From Burkholderia sp. NRF60-BP8 (lineage in GTDB: Bacteria > Pseudomonadota > Gammaproteobacteria > Burkholderiales > Burkholderiaceae), in assembly GCF_001522585.2 (NCBI RefSeq), contig NZ_CP013374.1, positions 248,001 to 312,000 of the forward strand: a stretch of 64,000 nucleotides of DNA. Direction: 5' to 3'. This document shows, piece by piece, positions 53,553-63,310 of this stretch. A program made the position numbers and the translations under genes. The notes beneath the pieces were generated by a model. The model was not told where the DNA came from and did no database searches. It worked only from the letters and a program-made list of their open reading frames with translations. The stretch's first letter is position 1. Each line of letters begins with the position of its first letter.

Positions 53553-55139
53553 ATGAACGATCGACGGTTAACGGTTCGCACGAAGCTGATCATCGCTTTC
53601 GGACTGCTGACGTGCACGGTTGTGCTCGTCTCCCTCCTCGGCATCGTGTCGCTCGGCAACGCGAACGCGGCATTCGAGCATTACGTCAACGGCACCAACG
53701 CCCGCGCAACGCTGGCGGACAAGGTTCGCGTCGCGGTCGACCGGCGCGCGATCGCCGCCCGCAACCAGGTCCTGGCGACCGGGCCGCGCGATGCGGACGT
53801 CGAGAAGGAAGCGGCACTGCAGGCCGACCGCGACGTCGGTGCGCTGCTGGGCGAGCTGACGAACGCGGTCCGCGAAGGAAGCGGCGCGTCCGACAAATCG
53901 CGCGAACTGGTTCGGCAAATCGCGGCGGTCGAGGCGCAGTACGGCCCCGTGGCGCGCGCCATCGTCGATGCGGCGGCCAACAACCGGCGCGATCAGGCGA
54001 TCACGATGATCAACGAACAGTGCCGCCCGCTGCTGGCCCAACTCGTCGCGGCCACCGACGCGTATGCGACGTACACGCGCTCGCGGGCCGCCCAACTGGT
54101 GACGGAATCGAACGACCGCTATACCTCGCGACGACTGATGTTGATCGCCATCTGCATTGCTGCTGCGGCGGCGGCGGCAATCTCGGGCGTCTTCATCACC
54201 CGCGGCTTGCTGCGCGCACTGGGTACGGAGCCTGCCGCGCTCAGCGAGATCGCCGGCCATATCGCCGCGGGCAACCTCGGCGCCGAATCCACGACCGGCG
54301 CCGCGCCGCCCGGCAGCGTCCTGGCTTCCATGCGCGACATGCAGGCGAACCTGATCCGCCTGATCTCGGAAGTCCGTACCGCATCGGGCAACGTCGCGAC
54401 AGGCGCTGGCGAAATCGCGTCCGGCAACCAGGACCTGTCCTCCCGCACCGAGCAGCAGGCCGCATCGTTGCAGGAAACCGCGTCGAGCATGGAGCAGCTG
54501 ACATCCACCGTGCGCCTGAACGCCGACAATGCGCAGCAGGCGAGCGGCCTGGCCAACAACGCATCGGAGGTCGCCCAGCGCGGCAGCGCGGCGGTCGGCC
54601 TGATGGTCGACACGATGACGGACATCAGCACGAGCTCCACCAGGATCGCCGAGATTACCGGCATCATCGAAGGCATCGCGTTCCAGACCAACATTCTCGC
54701 GCTCAACGCAGCCGTGGAAGCCGCCCGCGCCGGCGAGCAGGGTCGCGGCTTCGCGGTGGTGGCCAGCGAAGTCAGGAGTCTTGCGCAGCGTTCGTCGAGC
54801 GCCGCGAAGGAAATTCGCGAGCTGATCTCGCAATCGGTCCGGAAAATCCAGGACGGCTCGCATATCGCGAACAATGCGGGCGAGACGATGAGCGAGGTCA
54901 CGCATGCGATCTCGCGCGTGACCGACATCATGGGCGAGATCGCCGCGGCGTCGAGCGAGCAGAGCCGCGGCATCGAGCAGGTCAATCTGGCCATCACGCA
55001 AATGGACGAAGTCACGCAGCAGAATGCGGCGCTCGTCGAGCAGGCCGCCGCCGCATCGAAGTCGCTCGAGGAACAGGGCAGCCGGCTTGCCGAGGCCGTA
55101 TCGCTGTTCCGGCTCGACGCGCGTGCGGCCAACGCGTAG
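53553..55139 (+). CDS. Methyl-accepting chemotaxis protein with four-helix-bundle sensor
   Basis: 528-residue chemoreceptor of the Tar/Tsr layout: helix 1 ([20 protein letters not shown], residues about 12-32), periplasmic four-helix bundle, helix 2 ([20 protein letters not shown]), HAMP and the signalling domain with [20 protein letters not shown] and [16 protein letters not shown]. No pentapeptide tether. Expression should follow flagellar genes from the FliA promoter just upstream. It has no flagellar neighbours here. Ribosome site (GGAATTTCCCC) is weak. Confidence 0.95.
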   Translation: MNDRRLTVRTKLIIAFGLLTCTVVLVSLLGIVSLGNANAAFEHYVNGTNARATLADKVRVAVDRRAIAARNQVLATGPRDADVEKEAALQADRDVGALLGELTNAVREGSGASDKSRELVRQIAAVEAQYGPVARAIVDAAANNRRDQAITMINEQCRPLLAQLVAATDAYATYTRSRAAQLVTESNDRYTSRRLMLIAICIAAAAAAAISGVFITRGLLRALGTEPAALSEIAGHIAAGNLGAESTTGAAPPGSVLASMRDMQANLIRLISEVRTASGNVATGAGEIASGNQDLSSRTEQQAASLQETASSMEQLTSTVRLNADNAQQASGLANNASEVAQRGSAAVGLMVDTMTDISTSSTRIAEITGIIEGIAFQTNILALNAAVEAARAGEQGRGFAVVASEVRSLAQRSSSAAKEIRELISQSVRKIQDGSHIANNAGETMSEVTHAISRVTDIMGEIAAASSEQSRGIEQVNLAITQMDEVTQQNAALVEQAAAASKSLEEQGSRLAEAVSLFRLDARAANA

Positions 55140-55328
55140 GCCGGCGTCCGCCGCCCTGTATCGGTGACGGGTGCACGCGTTCGCGCCGCCGTCACGTTAA
55201 GCATCGGAAATTAACCAGATAGTGGGAATTTGGTGCGTATCGACGACGACGCGAAACAATTCCGTAACGGCCGCGTAACGATCGCTCCCCACAATCCTCC
55301 ATCTTCGACCATCAGGATGGAGTCTTGC

Positions 55329-57290
55329 ATGTTTGCGTCACGAAGCCGTTTCCCGCTGCACGTCGCGGCATTGTCGAGTGCGATCGTACTGGCTGCCTGC
55401 GGCGGCGGCGACGACGTCACGTCGACCGGCACGATCGCCGCGGCCGTGCCCGCGCCGCCCGCCGACCCCGGCTTCGTCGACAGCGCGCCGATCCCGAGCG
55501 CGCCCGCTTTCGTCGACAACGTCGCGACCAACCAGCGCGGCGATGCGCGCTATGCGACGCTGTCGACCAACGCAGCGGTGCGCGTGTTGAGCCGCTTCCT
55601 CGATCTCTGGCAACCGTCGACGATGCTGGTCGACGCGGGCGTGTCCGCGCCGGCGAACGGCGCGTTCCCGGCCGTCTCGCCGTCGACCTGTTCCGGTCTG
55701 CCGAACAGCGGCGTGCCGTGCGGCACGATCCTGAACGATGCGGTGCTGTCGGCCAACGTGCAGTACGTGATCGACGCGACGACCGCGCGCACGCCGCAAC
55801 AGGCCGATGCCGCGTACTACGACGACCGGCGCGGCAAGGGCTACAGCGTGACCGACGGCATGGGCCCGCTCACCGCCGCGTGGCGCACCGCGGCCCAGCA
55901 GACGACCAGCATCACCAGCGTGCCCGCCGATGCGACGACCGTGCTGTACAACGACGCCGGCAACAACGTCGGCGTCGGCAGCAGCGGCGGCAACGCCGGC
56001 TTCGGCAAGGTCGTCGACCTGCTCAACGAAATGGGCAACAACGCGTCGACCGAGCCTTCGAAGCGCTTCTTCAAATACGCGCGTCCGTACCGCTGGAGCA
56101 CGAGCGTGATCGTCGCGCCGACGCTCGTGCCGGCCGAAAGCACGACGCCCGCGACCGACGGCGGCTTCATCAGCGGCCACACGGCCGAGGCGGTGCGCGA
56201 TGCGACGACGATGGCGTGGCTCGTGCCGGAACGCTTCCAGGAAATGATCAGCCGCGGCCTCGAGCTCGGCGAGAACCGGATTCTGGCCGGCATGCATTCG
56301 CCGCTCGACGTGATCGGCGGCCGCATGCTCGCGCTGGCCGTCAGCGCGGCGAACCTGAGCGCGTACGCCGGCGACGCGCAGGCCGCCTACACGCAAGCCC
56401 ATCAGACGCTGCAGCAACTGACGGGAACGAACGCCACGACGTTCTCCGCATTCGCGCATTCCGGCACGCCGGCCACCGACCGGTTCGCCGACTACACGGC
56501 GAACCGCGCCGCGTTCCTGCGCCGCATGACGTTCGGCTTCGGCGCGCTCGAATCGACGAACGCACCGCCGGTCGTGCCGAAGGGCGCAGAGATTCTGCTG
56601 CAGACGCGCTTTCCGTACCTGAGCGCCGACCAGCGGCGCGTCGTGCTGAAAACGACCGAGCTGCCGTCCGGCTATCCGGTCATGGACGACGCGGAAGGCT
56701 GGGGTCGCCTGAACCTGTTCGCCGCGGCCGACGGCTACGGCGCGTTCAACGGCAACGTGATCGTGTCGATGGATGCGTCGCAGGGCGGCTTCAATGCAGC
56801 CGACCTGTGGCGCAACGACGTCGCGGGCGCCGGCAAGCTGACGCTGCAAGGCAGCGGCACGCTGACGCTGGCGGGCAACAACGGCTATACGGGCGGCACG
56901 CAGGTGAATGGCGGCACGCTGGCGGCCGCGTCGACGACGGCGTTCGGCAAAGGCGACGTGTACGTCGGCCCCGGCGGCAGCGTGCGCATCGCGGCCGCCG
57001 CGCCGGTGACGATCGCCGCCCGCTACACGCAGCTCGACAATACGACGCTCGAACTCGACATCGACGGCAACGGCGGCGGACGGCTGCGCGTGGGCGGCCC
57101 GCTCACCATCGCGGGCGGCACGCTGCACGTGAAATTCGTGAACGGCTACGCGCCGAAGGCCGGCGACACCATCGCGCTGATCGACGGCGCGGCGGCGGCC
57201 GCGAAGTTCTCGACGGTGACGGTCGACGGGTTCAAGGCCACGCCGGTCTACACCGCGACGGGCGTGTCGATCACGCTGTCGGCGGCGTAG
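55329..57290 (+). CDS. PAP2 acid phosphatase lipoprotein with autotransporter-type repeat
   Basis: 653 residues. A lipobox (VLAAC, Cys24) indicates a lipoprotein. The PAP2 (class A phosphatase) catalytic motif is complete: K245-x6-R252P253, S282GH284, and R317-x5-H323-x3-D327. C-terminal of the catalytic domain (about residues 500-650) is a beta-helical segment with GNNGYTGGTQVNGGTLAAAS, an autotransporter passenger repeat, but no outer-membrane barrel follows. The start ATG at 55329 follows GATGGAGTCTTGC. Likely a periplasmic or surface phosphomonoesterase. The fusion is unusual. Confidence 0.88.
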   Translation: MFASRSRFPLHVAALSSAIVLAACGGGDDVTSTGTIAAAVPAPPADPGFVDSAPIPSAPAFVDNVATNQRGDARYATLSTNAAVRVLSRFLDLWQPSTMLVDAGVSAPANGAFPAVSPSTCSGLPNSGVPCGTILNDAVLSANVQYVIDATTARTPQQADAAYYDDRRGKGYSVTDGMGPLTAAWRTAAQQTTSITSVPADATTVLYNDAGNNVGVGSSGGNAGFGKVVDLLNEMGNNASTEPSKRFFKYARPYRWSTSVIVAPTLVPAESTTPATDGGFISGHTAEAVRDATTMAWLVPERFQEMISRGLELGENRILAGMHSPLDVIGGRMLALAVSAANLSAYAGDAQAAYTQAHQTLQQLTGTNATTFSAFAHSGTPATDRFADYTANRAAFLRRMTFGFGALESTNAPPVVPKGAEILLQTRFPYLSADQRRVVLKTTELPSGYPVMDDAEGWGRLNLFAAADGYGAFNGNVIVSMDASQGGFNAADLWRNDVAGAGKLTLQGSGTLTLAGNNGYTGGTQVNGGTLAAASTTAFGKGDVYVGPGGSVRIAAAAPVTIAARYTQLDNTTLELDIDGNGGGRLRVGGPLTIAGGTLHVKFVNGYAPKAGDTIALIDGAAAAAKFSTVTVDGFKATPVYTATGVSITLSAA

Positions 57291-57567
57291 CCGACGGCGA
57301 AGATCGCGCCTGCAACGGCGCCGCCCACGGGCAAGACCGCGTACCGAAGCGCCGTTGCAGTTCGATGATCGTCGGCAGGTTGAAATCGTGAACATCCGGC
57401 GCGGCGGCGCCCTGCCGCCGGCTGACCTCGACACAGAGTTCCAGCGCCCGCGCACGCGTCTCGGCGAGCAGCCGCAGCGCCTCATCGAGCAATCCCTTCT
57501 CCAGTTCCGACGGCGAGCCGCCGTGGCCGGTTTCGCCGATCGCCGGCTCGCTCATGCGGGTTTCCAT
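57271..57567 (-). CDS. Small protein overlapping the phosphatase gene end
   Basis: 98 residues, preceded by a strong site (GAAGGAGAAGCCGCG), which argues for real translation. A helix-rich core (PSELEKGLLDEALRLLAETR) is followed by NLPTIIELQRRFG, and the last 20 codons overlap the opposite-strand PAP2 gene by 20 bases at the stop. No known domain. It is 55 bases downstream of, and co-directional with, uxaA, so it may be the last gene of that operon. Confidence 0.65.
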   Translation of the reverse strand: METRMSEPAIGETGHGGSPSELEKGLLDEALRLLAETRARALELCVEVSRRQGAAAPDVHDFNLPTIIELQRRFGTRSCPWAAPLQARSSPSATPPTA

Positions 57568-57622
57568 CGCGGCTTCTCCTTCGCTGTCCGATTGCGCACG
57601 CGCTCGCCCATCGCCTTTCGCG

Positions 57623-59146
57623 TCACATGACCGCGCCGCGCAGCCACGGCACGAACTCGCGTTCGCCGATGCCGTTGTCCTCGCTGCAAGAGCGTCGTCC
57701 GGACGCGACGTCGAGCATCAGCCGAAACAGCCGCGCGCCCGCTTCGTCGACCGTGAGCGAACCGGCGACGATCCCGCCGCTGTCGAAATCCATGTCCGAT
57801 CGCATCCGCTCGAACAGGCCGGTCGTCGTCGCGATCTTGATCGTCGGCACCGGCTTCGACCCGAACACCGAACCGCGGCCCGTCGTGAAGCACACGAGAT
57901 TCGCGCCGCCGGCGATCTGCCCGGTGGCCGACACCGGGTCGTAACCGGGCGTATCCATGAACACGAGCCCGGCTTGCCGCACCGGCTCCGCGTAATCGTA
58001 GACCGCGCGCAACGGCGAGCGCCCGCCCTTCGACACCGCGCCGAGCGACTTCTCGAGAATCGTCGTGATGCCGCCGGCGAGATTGCCGGGCGACGGGTTG
58101 TTGTTCATTTCGCCGCCGTGATCGGCGACGTAGCGCTCCCACCACTGCAACCTGCCGCGCAGACGCTCGGCTACGTCGCGCGAGGCCGCCCGCGCGATCA
58201 GCAGATGCTCGGCGCCGTAGATCTCGGGCGTCTCGGACAGAATCGCGGTGCCGCCGTTGCGGACCAGCAGATCGACTGCCGCGCCGAGCGCCGGGTTCGC
58301 CGTGATGCCCGAGTAGCCGTCGGACCCGCCGCATTGCAGGCCGACCGTCAGCCGCGCGGCCGGCACCGCGCTACGGCGCGCGCCGTCGGCCATCTCCAGC
58401 AATTCGCGCACGATCGACACGCCGCGGGCCACGGTATCGCGCACGCCGCCCTCGTCCTGAATGACCAGCGTGCGCACGGTGCCCGGCGCGGCCGCATCGA
58501 GCCGTTGCGCGAGCGCCCCAACCTGGTTGACCTCGCACCCGAGGCCGACGAGCAGCACGCCGGCGAAGTTCGGGTTCCGTGCATAGCCGACGAGCGTGCG
58601 TCGCAGCAGTTCGATGCCGTCCCCGGTTGCCGACATGCCGCAGCCGCTCTGATGGGTGATCGCGACGACGCCGTCGACGTGACCGAACGCATCGAGCGCG
58701 CCGTGCCGGTATGCATCGGCGATCGCATGACAGACGCTCGCCGAACAGTTGACGCTCGCGATCACGCCGACGTAGTTGCGGGTTCCGACGCTGCCGTCGG
58801 GCCGCACGAATCCGTCGAAGGTATCGGCGCGATCCGCCGGAACCTCGTGCACGTCGCCGGCACGTGCGTCGTCATGCGCATGCCGCTCGGGCATCCCGAC
58901 GTTGTGCACGTGCACGTGCTCGCCCACGGCGATGTCGCACAGCGCGATGCCGATCGGCTGGCCGCATTTGACGATCGCGTCGCCGCGCGCGATCGGCGTC
59001 GTGGCGACCTTGTGGCCGGCCGGCACCGCGGCCGCCGGCCGCAACGGCGCGCCGCGCACGTCGATCGGCACGTCCGGCGTCAGTGCGTCGAGTGCGACGG
59101 CGACGTTGTCGTCGCCGTGAAGGATCACGATTGCCGGTTGCTTCAC
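57623..59146 (-). CDS. uxaA: Altronate dehydratase UxaA
   Basis: Dehydrates D-altronate to 2-keto-3-deoxy-D-gluconate. The 507-residue chain has an N-terminal SAF domain (about residues 1-90) and the large galactarate/altronate dehydratase domain, with HQSGCGMSATGDGIELLRR, VLLVGLGCEVNQVGAL, CGGSDGYSGITANP and NPSPGNLAGGITTILEKSLG. The start is a GTG at 59146 that overlaps the preceding stop (GTGA) behind GGGAGACATGCATC. It is the terminal enzyme of the operon; KDG would then be handled by a kinase and aldolase encoded elsewhere. Confidence 0.93.
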   Translation of the reverse strand: MKQPAIVILHGDDNVAVALDALTPDVPIDVRGAPLRPAAAVPAGHKVATTPIARGDAIVKCGQPIGIALCDIAVGEHVHVHNVGMPERHAHDDARAGDVHEVPADRADTFDGFVRPDGSVGTRNYVGVIASVNCSASVCHAIADAYRHGALDAFGHVDGVVAITHQSGCGMSATGDGIELLRRTLVGYARNPNFAGVLLVGLGCEVNQVGALAQRLDAAAPGTVRTLVIQDEGGVRDTVARGVSIVRELLEMADGARRSAVPAARLTVGLQCGGSDGYSGITANPALGAAVDLLVRNGGTAILSETPEIYGAEHLLIARAASRDVAERLRGRLQWWERYVADHGGEMNNNPSPGNLAGGITTILEKSLGAVSKGGRSPLRAVYDYAEPVRQAGLVFMDTPGYDPVSATGQIAGGANLVCFTTGRGSVFGSKPVPTIKIATTTGLFERMRSDMDFDSGGIVAGSLTVDEAGARLFRLMLDVASGRRSCSEDNGIGEREFVPWLRGAVM

Positions 59147-60321
59147 GATGCATGTCTCCCTGTCGTTGCGCCGGCCGCCGGATCGCCGGCCGCCGGGTCA
59201 TGGCGGGCGACGAGTTGCCGCAACCGAGGTTGTTCGGCCGGCAGCGCCAGCGAATCCGCGAGCGCGAGCAACGGCTCGATCCGCCGCGCCACCTTCTCGC
59301 GATGGTTGACCGCGATATCGGCGATGCGATGCGCGAGAAACGGATTGAGAAAGCGCTCGCGCACGCTGTCGACGTACCGTTCCGCTGTATCGCGCAAGCC
59401 CAGCGCAACGAATACCGGCGCGACTTCATCGCGCCACACCGCCTCGAGGCCGTCGCGCAGCCGCGCATCGTTCATCGCGTCCAGTACCGTTTCCGATGCG
59501 TCGCGCCCCGCCGCGAGCCACTGCTCCGCGAGCCAGCTGTGCCCGAGATTGAGGAAGAACAGCTTCAGGCGCTCGTGGCTGCGCAAATCGTCGGTGACGA
59601 CGATCTGCGCGTGCCGGCACGGCAGCGCCATGCCGGCACGCCGTTCGATCGCCCACAGCGCATAGGGCTCCGCGATCGCGCCGACCGGATGCAGCGGCTC
59701 GGACACGATGCGGTCGACGAGCGAATTGACCCACACGCAGCGGTTGCACAGATAGTCGGCGAACGCGTCGGACAGCCGCCACCGGCGCGCGAGGTCCAGC
59801 ACGATGTCGCGCAGCGTGTCGCCGTTGTTCGTCACCAGTTCGCAAGGCAGGACGGAGATGCCGTCGTCGGGCCGCACCCGCCAGCGCGCATGCAGCAGCG
59901 CGAGCAGCTTCGCCGGAAAGCCGCTCGGGGTTTGCTCCGGCCGGTCGAGCAAGTCCGCGGCGTCGCGCGGATCGGCGCGATAGCCTGCATCGCCGGTGTT
60001 CGACACGATCGCGCGCACCGTCTCGATCGCGGCACGGCGGATCTCCGCCCAGTCGCGCTCGGCGTCCCACGCGCGCTGCACGGCGCGGCATTCGACGACT
60101 TCGTCGACGATGCCGCCGCGATCGCGCCCGCGAATCCGCACCGGATAACAACCGGTGGCGCGCAGCGCGTCGATGCGGGCGCGGCTCGCCGGATTGCCGG
60201 TCGTCTGCACGATGCCGATGCCGCCCATCGCGTTGCCGTCGTCCAGCGCCTGGGAGACGAACAGGTCGACGTGCGCCAGCAGGAAGCGGCTCGTGCCGAA
60301 CTGCAGGATCGGCGGCGTCAT
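59143..60321 (-). CDS. Mannitol dehydrogenase-family oxidoreductase, UxaB/UxuB-like
   Basis: 392-residue NAD-dependent enzyme of the polyol/fructuronate-tagaturonate reductase family. LQFGTSRFLLAHVDLFVSQA is the N-terminal cofactor segment and CNRCVWVNSLVDRIVSEPL is the conserved family block. UxaB is usually near 480 residues, so this is a short form. Because altronate dehydratase overlaps it, tagaturonate to altronate is the most likely reaction. It lies 31 bases after the zinc dehydrogenase. Confidence 0.88.
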   Translation of the reverse strand: MTPPILQFGTSRFLLAHVDLFVSQALDDGNAMGGIGIVQTTGNPASRARIDALRATGCYPVRIRGRDRGGIVDEVVECRAVQRAWDAERDWAEIRRAAIETVRAIVSNTGDAGYRADPRDAADLLDRPEQTPSGFPAKLLALLHARWRVRPDDGISVLPCELVTNNGDTLRDIVLDLARRWRLSDAFADYLCNRCVWVNSLVDRIVSEPLHPVGAIAEPYALWAIERRAGMALPCRHAQIVVTDDLRSHERLKLFFLNLGHSWLAEQWLAAGRDASETVLDAMNDARLRDGLEAVWRDEVAPVFVALGLRDTAERYVDSVRERFLNPFLAHRIADIAVNHREKVARRIEPLLALADSLALPAEQPRLRQLVARHDPAAGDPAAGATTGRHAS

Positions 60322-60352
60322 CGCGTGCGCTCCGCGTGCCGGATTCGGTCGC

Positions 60353-61363
60353 TCAGCATTCGACGAGCGCCTTCACGACGGTCTGCCCCGCTTCCAGCAG
60401 ACGCGGAAACGCGTCCGGCACCTCTTCGAGCCGCATTCGGTGCGTGTTCAGCGCGCGGTCCGGAATGCGTCCCGCGCGCATCGCGTCGAGCACCGTCGCG
60501 AAATCCTCGGCCGTCGCATTGCGGCTCGCGAGCAGCGTGGTTTCCCGCTTGTGGAATTCGGGATCCGAAAACGCGACGTGCCCGCGCACGATCGAGATCA
60601 ACGTGTATTTGCCGCCGTGCGCGACGAATTCGAAGCCGCGATTCATCGCATCGAGGTTGCCCGTCGCGTCGAACACCGCATCGAAATACTCGCCGTTCGT
60701 CAACGACGCGAGACGCGCCGCGTCGTCCGCCCCCACCTCCACCGCCGCATCGACCGCCAGGTGCTGGCGGCAAAACGCCAGCCGGTCGGCCCGCGTATCG
60801 AGACACGTGACGTCGGCGCCGCGCAGCTTCGCGAAAATCATCGCGGCCATGCCGATCGGCCCGGCGCCGACGACCAGCGCCCGCTGCCCGGCCCGGACGT
60901 CGGCCCGCCGCACCGCATGCGCGCCGATCGCGAGAAATTCCAGCATCGCTGCCTGGTCGAGCGAAATGCCGTCGGCCTTGTGGACGAACTGCGCGGGGAC
61001 GCTGAGGTATTCGGCGAGCGCGCCGTCGCGATGCACGCCGAGCACCTTGATGTTCACGCAGCAGTTCGTGTTGCCGTGACGGCATGCGACGCAGTGTCCG
61101 CACGACAGGTACGGCATCACGTACACCGCATCGCCGGCGCCGAGCCCCGACTCGGGTTCCGCCTCCACGACGACCGCGGAAAGCTCGTGCCCCATCACGC
61201 GCGGATAGTCGAGGTACGGCTGGTTGCCGGTGAAGATATGCAGATCGGTGCCGCAGATGCCGACGCGCTGCACGCGCAACAGCACTTCGCCGCTGCCGCG
61301 CACGGGCAGCTCGCGCTGCTGTACGCGCAGCACGCCGGGGGATTCGCAAATCACGCTGAGCAT
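60353..61363 (-). CDS. Zinc-dependent alcohol dehydrogenase, possible L-galactonate 5-dehydrogenase
   Basis: 336-residue MDR. Catalytic zinc ligands: C37 (GICGTD), H59E60 (GHE). The structural zinc cysteine cluster is CGHCVACRHGNTNC, and the cofactor motif is GAGPIGMAAMIFA. LgoD/RspB-type enzymes oxidise L-galactonate to D-tagaturonate. That assignment rests on context: downstream are the tagaturonate reductase-like and altronate dehydratase genes. Starts 22 bases after the lactonase gene. Confidence 0.87.
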   Translation of the reverse strand: MLSVICESPGVLRVQQRELPVRGSGEVLLRVQRVGICGTDLHIFTGNQPYLDYPRVMGHELSAVVVEAEPESGLGAGDAVYVMPYLSCGHCVACRHGNTNCCVNIKVLGVHRDGALAEYLSVPAQFVHKADGISLDQAAMLEFLAIGAHAVRRADVRAGQRALVVGAGPIGMAAMIFAKLRGADVTCLDTRADRLAFCRQHLAVDAAVEVGADDAARLASLTNGEYFDAVFDATGNLDAMNRGFEFVAHGGKYTLISIVRGHVAFSDPEFHKRETTLLASRNATAEDFATVLDAMRAGRIPDRALNTHRMRLEEVPDAFPRLLEAGQTVVKALVEC

Positions 61364-61385
61364 GTCGGGTTCCTTTCGTGATGGT

Positions 61386-62261
61386 TCATTCTTCGTGGCG
61401 TGCGGTGTCGATCCGGTAAAAGCGGCGTGCGTTGCCGCCGAAGAGGTCGGCCAGTGCGGCAGCGCCGAGCAACCGCGCGCAGTCGTCCTCGCACGCGGCC
61501 AGCCATTCGCCGTAGCCGCCGCACGCCGACGCCAGCCGCAACACCGGCCAGTCGCTGCCCCACATCAGGCGCGTCGGCCCGAACAGCTCGGCCAGCGCAT
61601 CGACGTACGGCCGCGTGCGCGCGCGCACGACATCCGGGCCGGCCGACGGCCCGGCCTCCGTCCACAGGCCGGACAGCTTGCAATGCAGGTTCGGCAGGCT
61701 CGCGAGCCTGCGCATCGCCGACAGCCACGGCTGCAGCACGCCGCGCTCGACGAACGGCTTCGCGCCGTGGTCGATCACGATCGGCAGATCCGGATGGCGC
61801 CGCGCGAATGCATGTAGCGCATCGAGATGGCGCGGCATCACCAGCGCATCGAAACCGAGCCGATGCTCGAGCATCGCGGCGACCGCGCGATCCAGTCGCG
61901 GATCGTCGATCCACGCGTCGTCGGGCAGATCCTGCAGCATCGGTCGCAAGCCGCGCGCCTTCGGCGCGGAGGCGAACGCCGCGATCCGCGCCGGCGCGTC
62001 GTCGGCCTTCATGTCGACCCAGCCGACCACGGCGCCGACGCTCGGCGTGGCGGCCGCCAGATCGAGCAGAAAGCGCGTGTCGGCTTCGCTCGGCAGCGAT
62101 TGCACGAGGACGGTGGTGTCGATGCGCGCGGCATCGAGCAGCGGCGCCAGATCGGCGGGATCGAAATCCCGGTGAATCGCGTCGAGTTCGGCCGGCGGCC
62201 AGCAGCCGGCCCGCGCGCCGATTCGCCAGTAGTGCTGATGAGCGTCGATGCGCGCGGTCAT
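61386..62261 (-). CDS. Amidohydrolase-superfamily sugar lactonase (cog3618 type)
   Basis: 291 residues. The N-terminal HxH metal motif is IDAHQHYW (H8, H10), followed by the VQSLPSEADTRFLLDLA region and, at the end, MWGSDWPVLRL with the catalytic Asp. This is the family of L-fucono-1,5-lactonase and L-rhamnono-lactonase, one of which was characterised in Burkholderia multivorans. Here the substrate is probably L-galactono-lactone. The ATG at 62261 overlaps the AKR stop (ATGA). Confidence 0.88.
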   Translation of the reverse strand: MTARIDAHQHYWRIGARAGCWPPAELDAIHRDFDPADLAPLLDAARIDTTVLVQSLPSEADTRFLLDLAAATPSVGAVVGWVDMKADDAPARIAAFASAPKARGLRPMLQDLPDDAWIDDPRLDRAVAAMLEHRLGFDALVMPRHLDALHAFARRHPDLPIVIDHGAKPFVERGVLQPWLSAMRRLASLPNLHCKLSGLWTEAGPSAGPDVVRARTRPYVDALAELFGPTRLMWGSDWPVLRLASACGGYGEWLAACEDDCARLLGAAALADLFGGNARRFYRIDTARHEE

Positions 62262-63274
62262 GCGCGTGCTCCCGGAACCGGCGCGTGCGCGTCGATCAGA
62301 CCTTCGTCGCGCAGTGCATCCCATAGTTCGGCCGGCGCAGGGCGCTCGAACCATTCGATGTTCTGCTTCAGCTGAGCGACGCTGCGCGCGCCGACCACGC
62401 ACGACACGACGGCCGGATGGCCGAACGGAAACTGCAGCGCAGCGGCGGGAAGCGGCACGTCGAAGCGGTTGCACAGCGCGCCGAGCCGCATGGCCTTGTC
62501 GATCACATCGGCGCTCGCGTCCGCATAGTTGAACTTGCCGTTGCCGGCGAGCAGGCCGGAGTTGAACACGCCGCCGATCACGATGCCCGTCCCTTCACGG
62601 GCGCACGCGTCGAGCAGCGGTTCGAGCGCCGTCTGTTCGAGCAGCGTGTAGCGGCCGGCCAGCAGCACGGCGTCGAGCGCCGCTTCGTTCAGCGCATCGG
62701 CCGCGACTTCCCATTCGTTCACGCCGAGACCGAACGCGCCGATCTCGCCGCCCGCGCGCAGCGCATCCAGCGCGCGAAACCCGCCGCCGCGAGTCAACTG
62801 CTCCCAATAGTGCGCGTGACGATCGCCGTGCGTCATCGCGCCGATGTCGTGCACGTACAGCATGTCGACGCGCGCGAGCCCGAGCCGTTGCCGGCTGTCG
62901 TCGTGCGAGCGCATGATCCCGTCGTAGCTGTAGTCGTAGACCGGCCGGAACGGCAAAGGCTCGGCCCAGCCGTCGTCGCCCGGCCGCACGCTCGCGTCGG
63001 CGCGCATCAGCCGCCCGACCTTCGTGCTGAGCGTGAAGGCGCCGCGCTCGCGCGAGGCGAGCGCCGCCCCCACGCGCCGCTCGGACAGCGTGTAGCCGTA
63101 ATACGGCGCGGTGTCGAAGTAGCGCAGGCCGGCCGCCCACGCGGCGTCGACGAGCGCGGCGGCATCGACGGCCGACATCGGACGATAAAGGCCGCCCAGT
63201 TGCGAGCAGCCGAGGCCGAGCGCCGACATCGTCATCCCGCTGCGCGGCAAGCTGCGCGTGTCGTTTGCGTTCAT
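62258..63274 (-). CDS. Aldo-keto reductase, D-threo-aldose/L-galactose 1-dehydrogenase type
   Basis: 338-residue AKR with the full tetrad D54, Y59, K85 and H142 (FDTAPYYG, LSTKVGR, YVHDIG). Close to D-threo-aldose 1-dehydrogenase and L-galactose/L-fucose dehydrogenases, which oxidise the sugar C1 to a lactone. The ATG at 63274 is used; a longer in-frame start adds ten residues. It overlaps the lactonase gene, supporting successive steps: aldose to lactone to aldonate. Confidence 0.89.
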   Translation of the reverse strand: MNANDTRSLPRSGMTMSALGLGCSQLGGLYRPMSAVDAAALVDAAWAAGLRYFDTAPYYGYTLSERRVGAALASRERGAFTLSTKVGRLMRADASVRPGDDGWAEPLPFRPVYDYSYDGIMRSHDDSRQRLGLARVDMLYVHDIGAMTHGDRHAHYWEQLTRGGGFRALDALRAGGEIGAFGLGVNEWEVAADALNEAALDAVLLAGRYTLLEQTALEPLLDACAREGTGIVIGGVFNSGLLAGNGKFNYADASADVIDKAMRLGALCNRFDVPLPAAALQFPFGHPAVVSCVVGARSVAQLKQNIEWFERPAPAELWDALRDEGLIDAHAPVPGARA

Positions 63275-63310
63275 GAGTCGTGACCCGATACGGGAAAGCG
63301 GCACGGCCGG

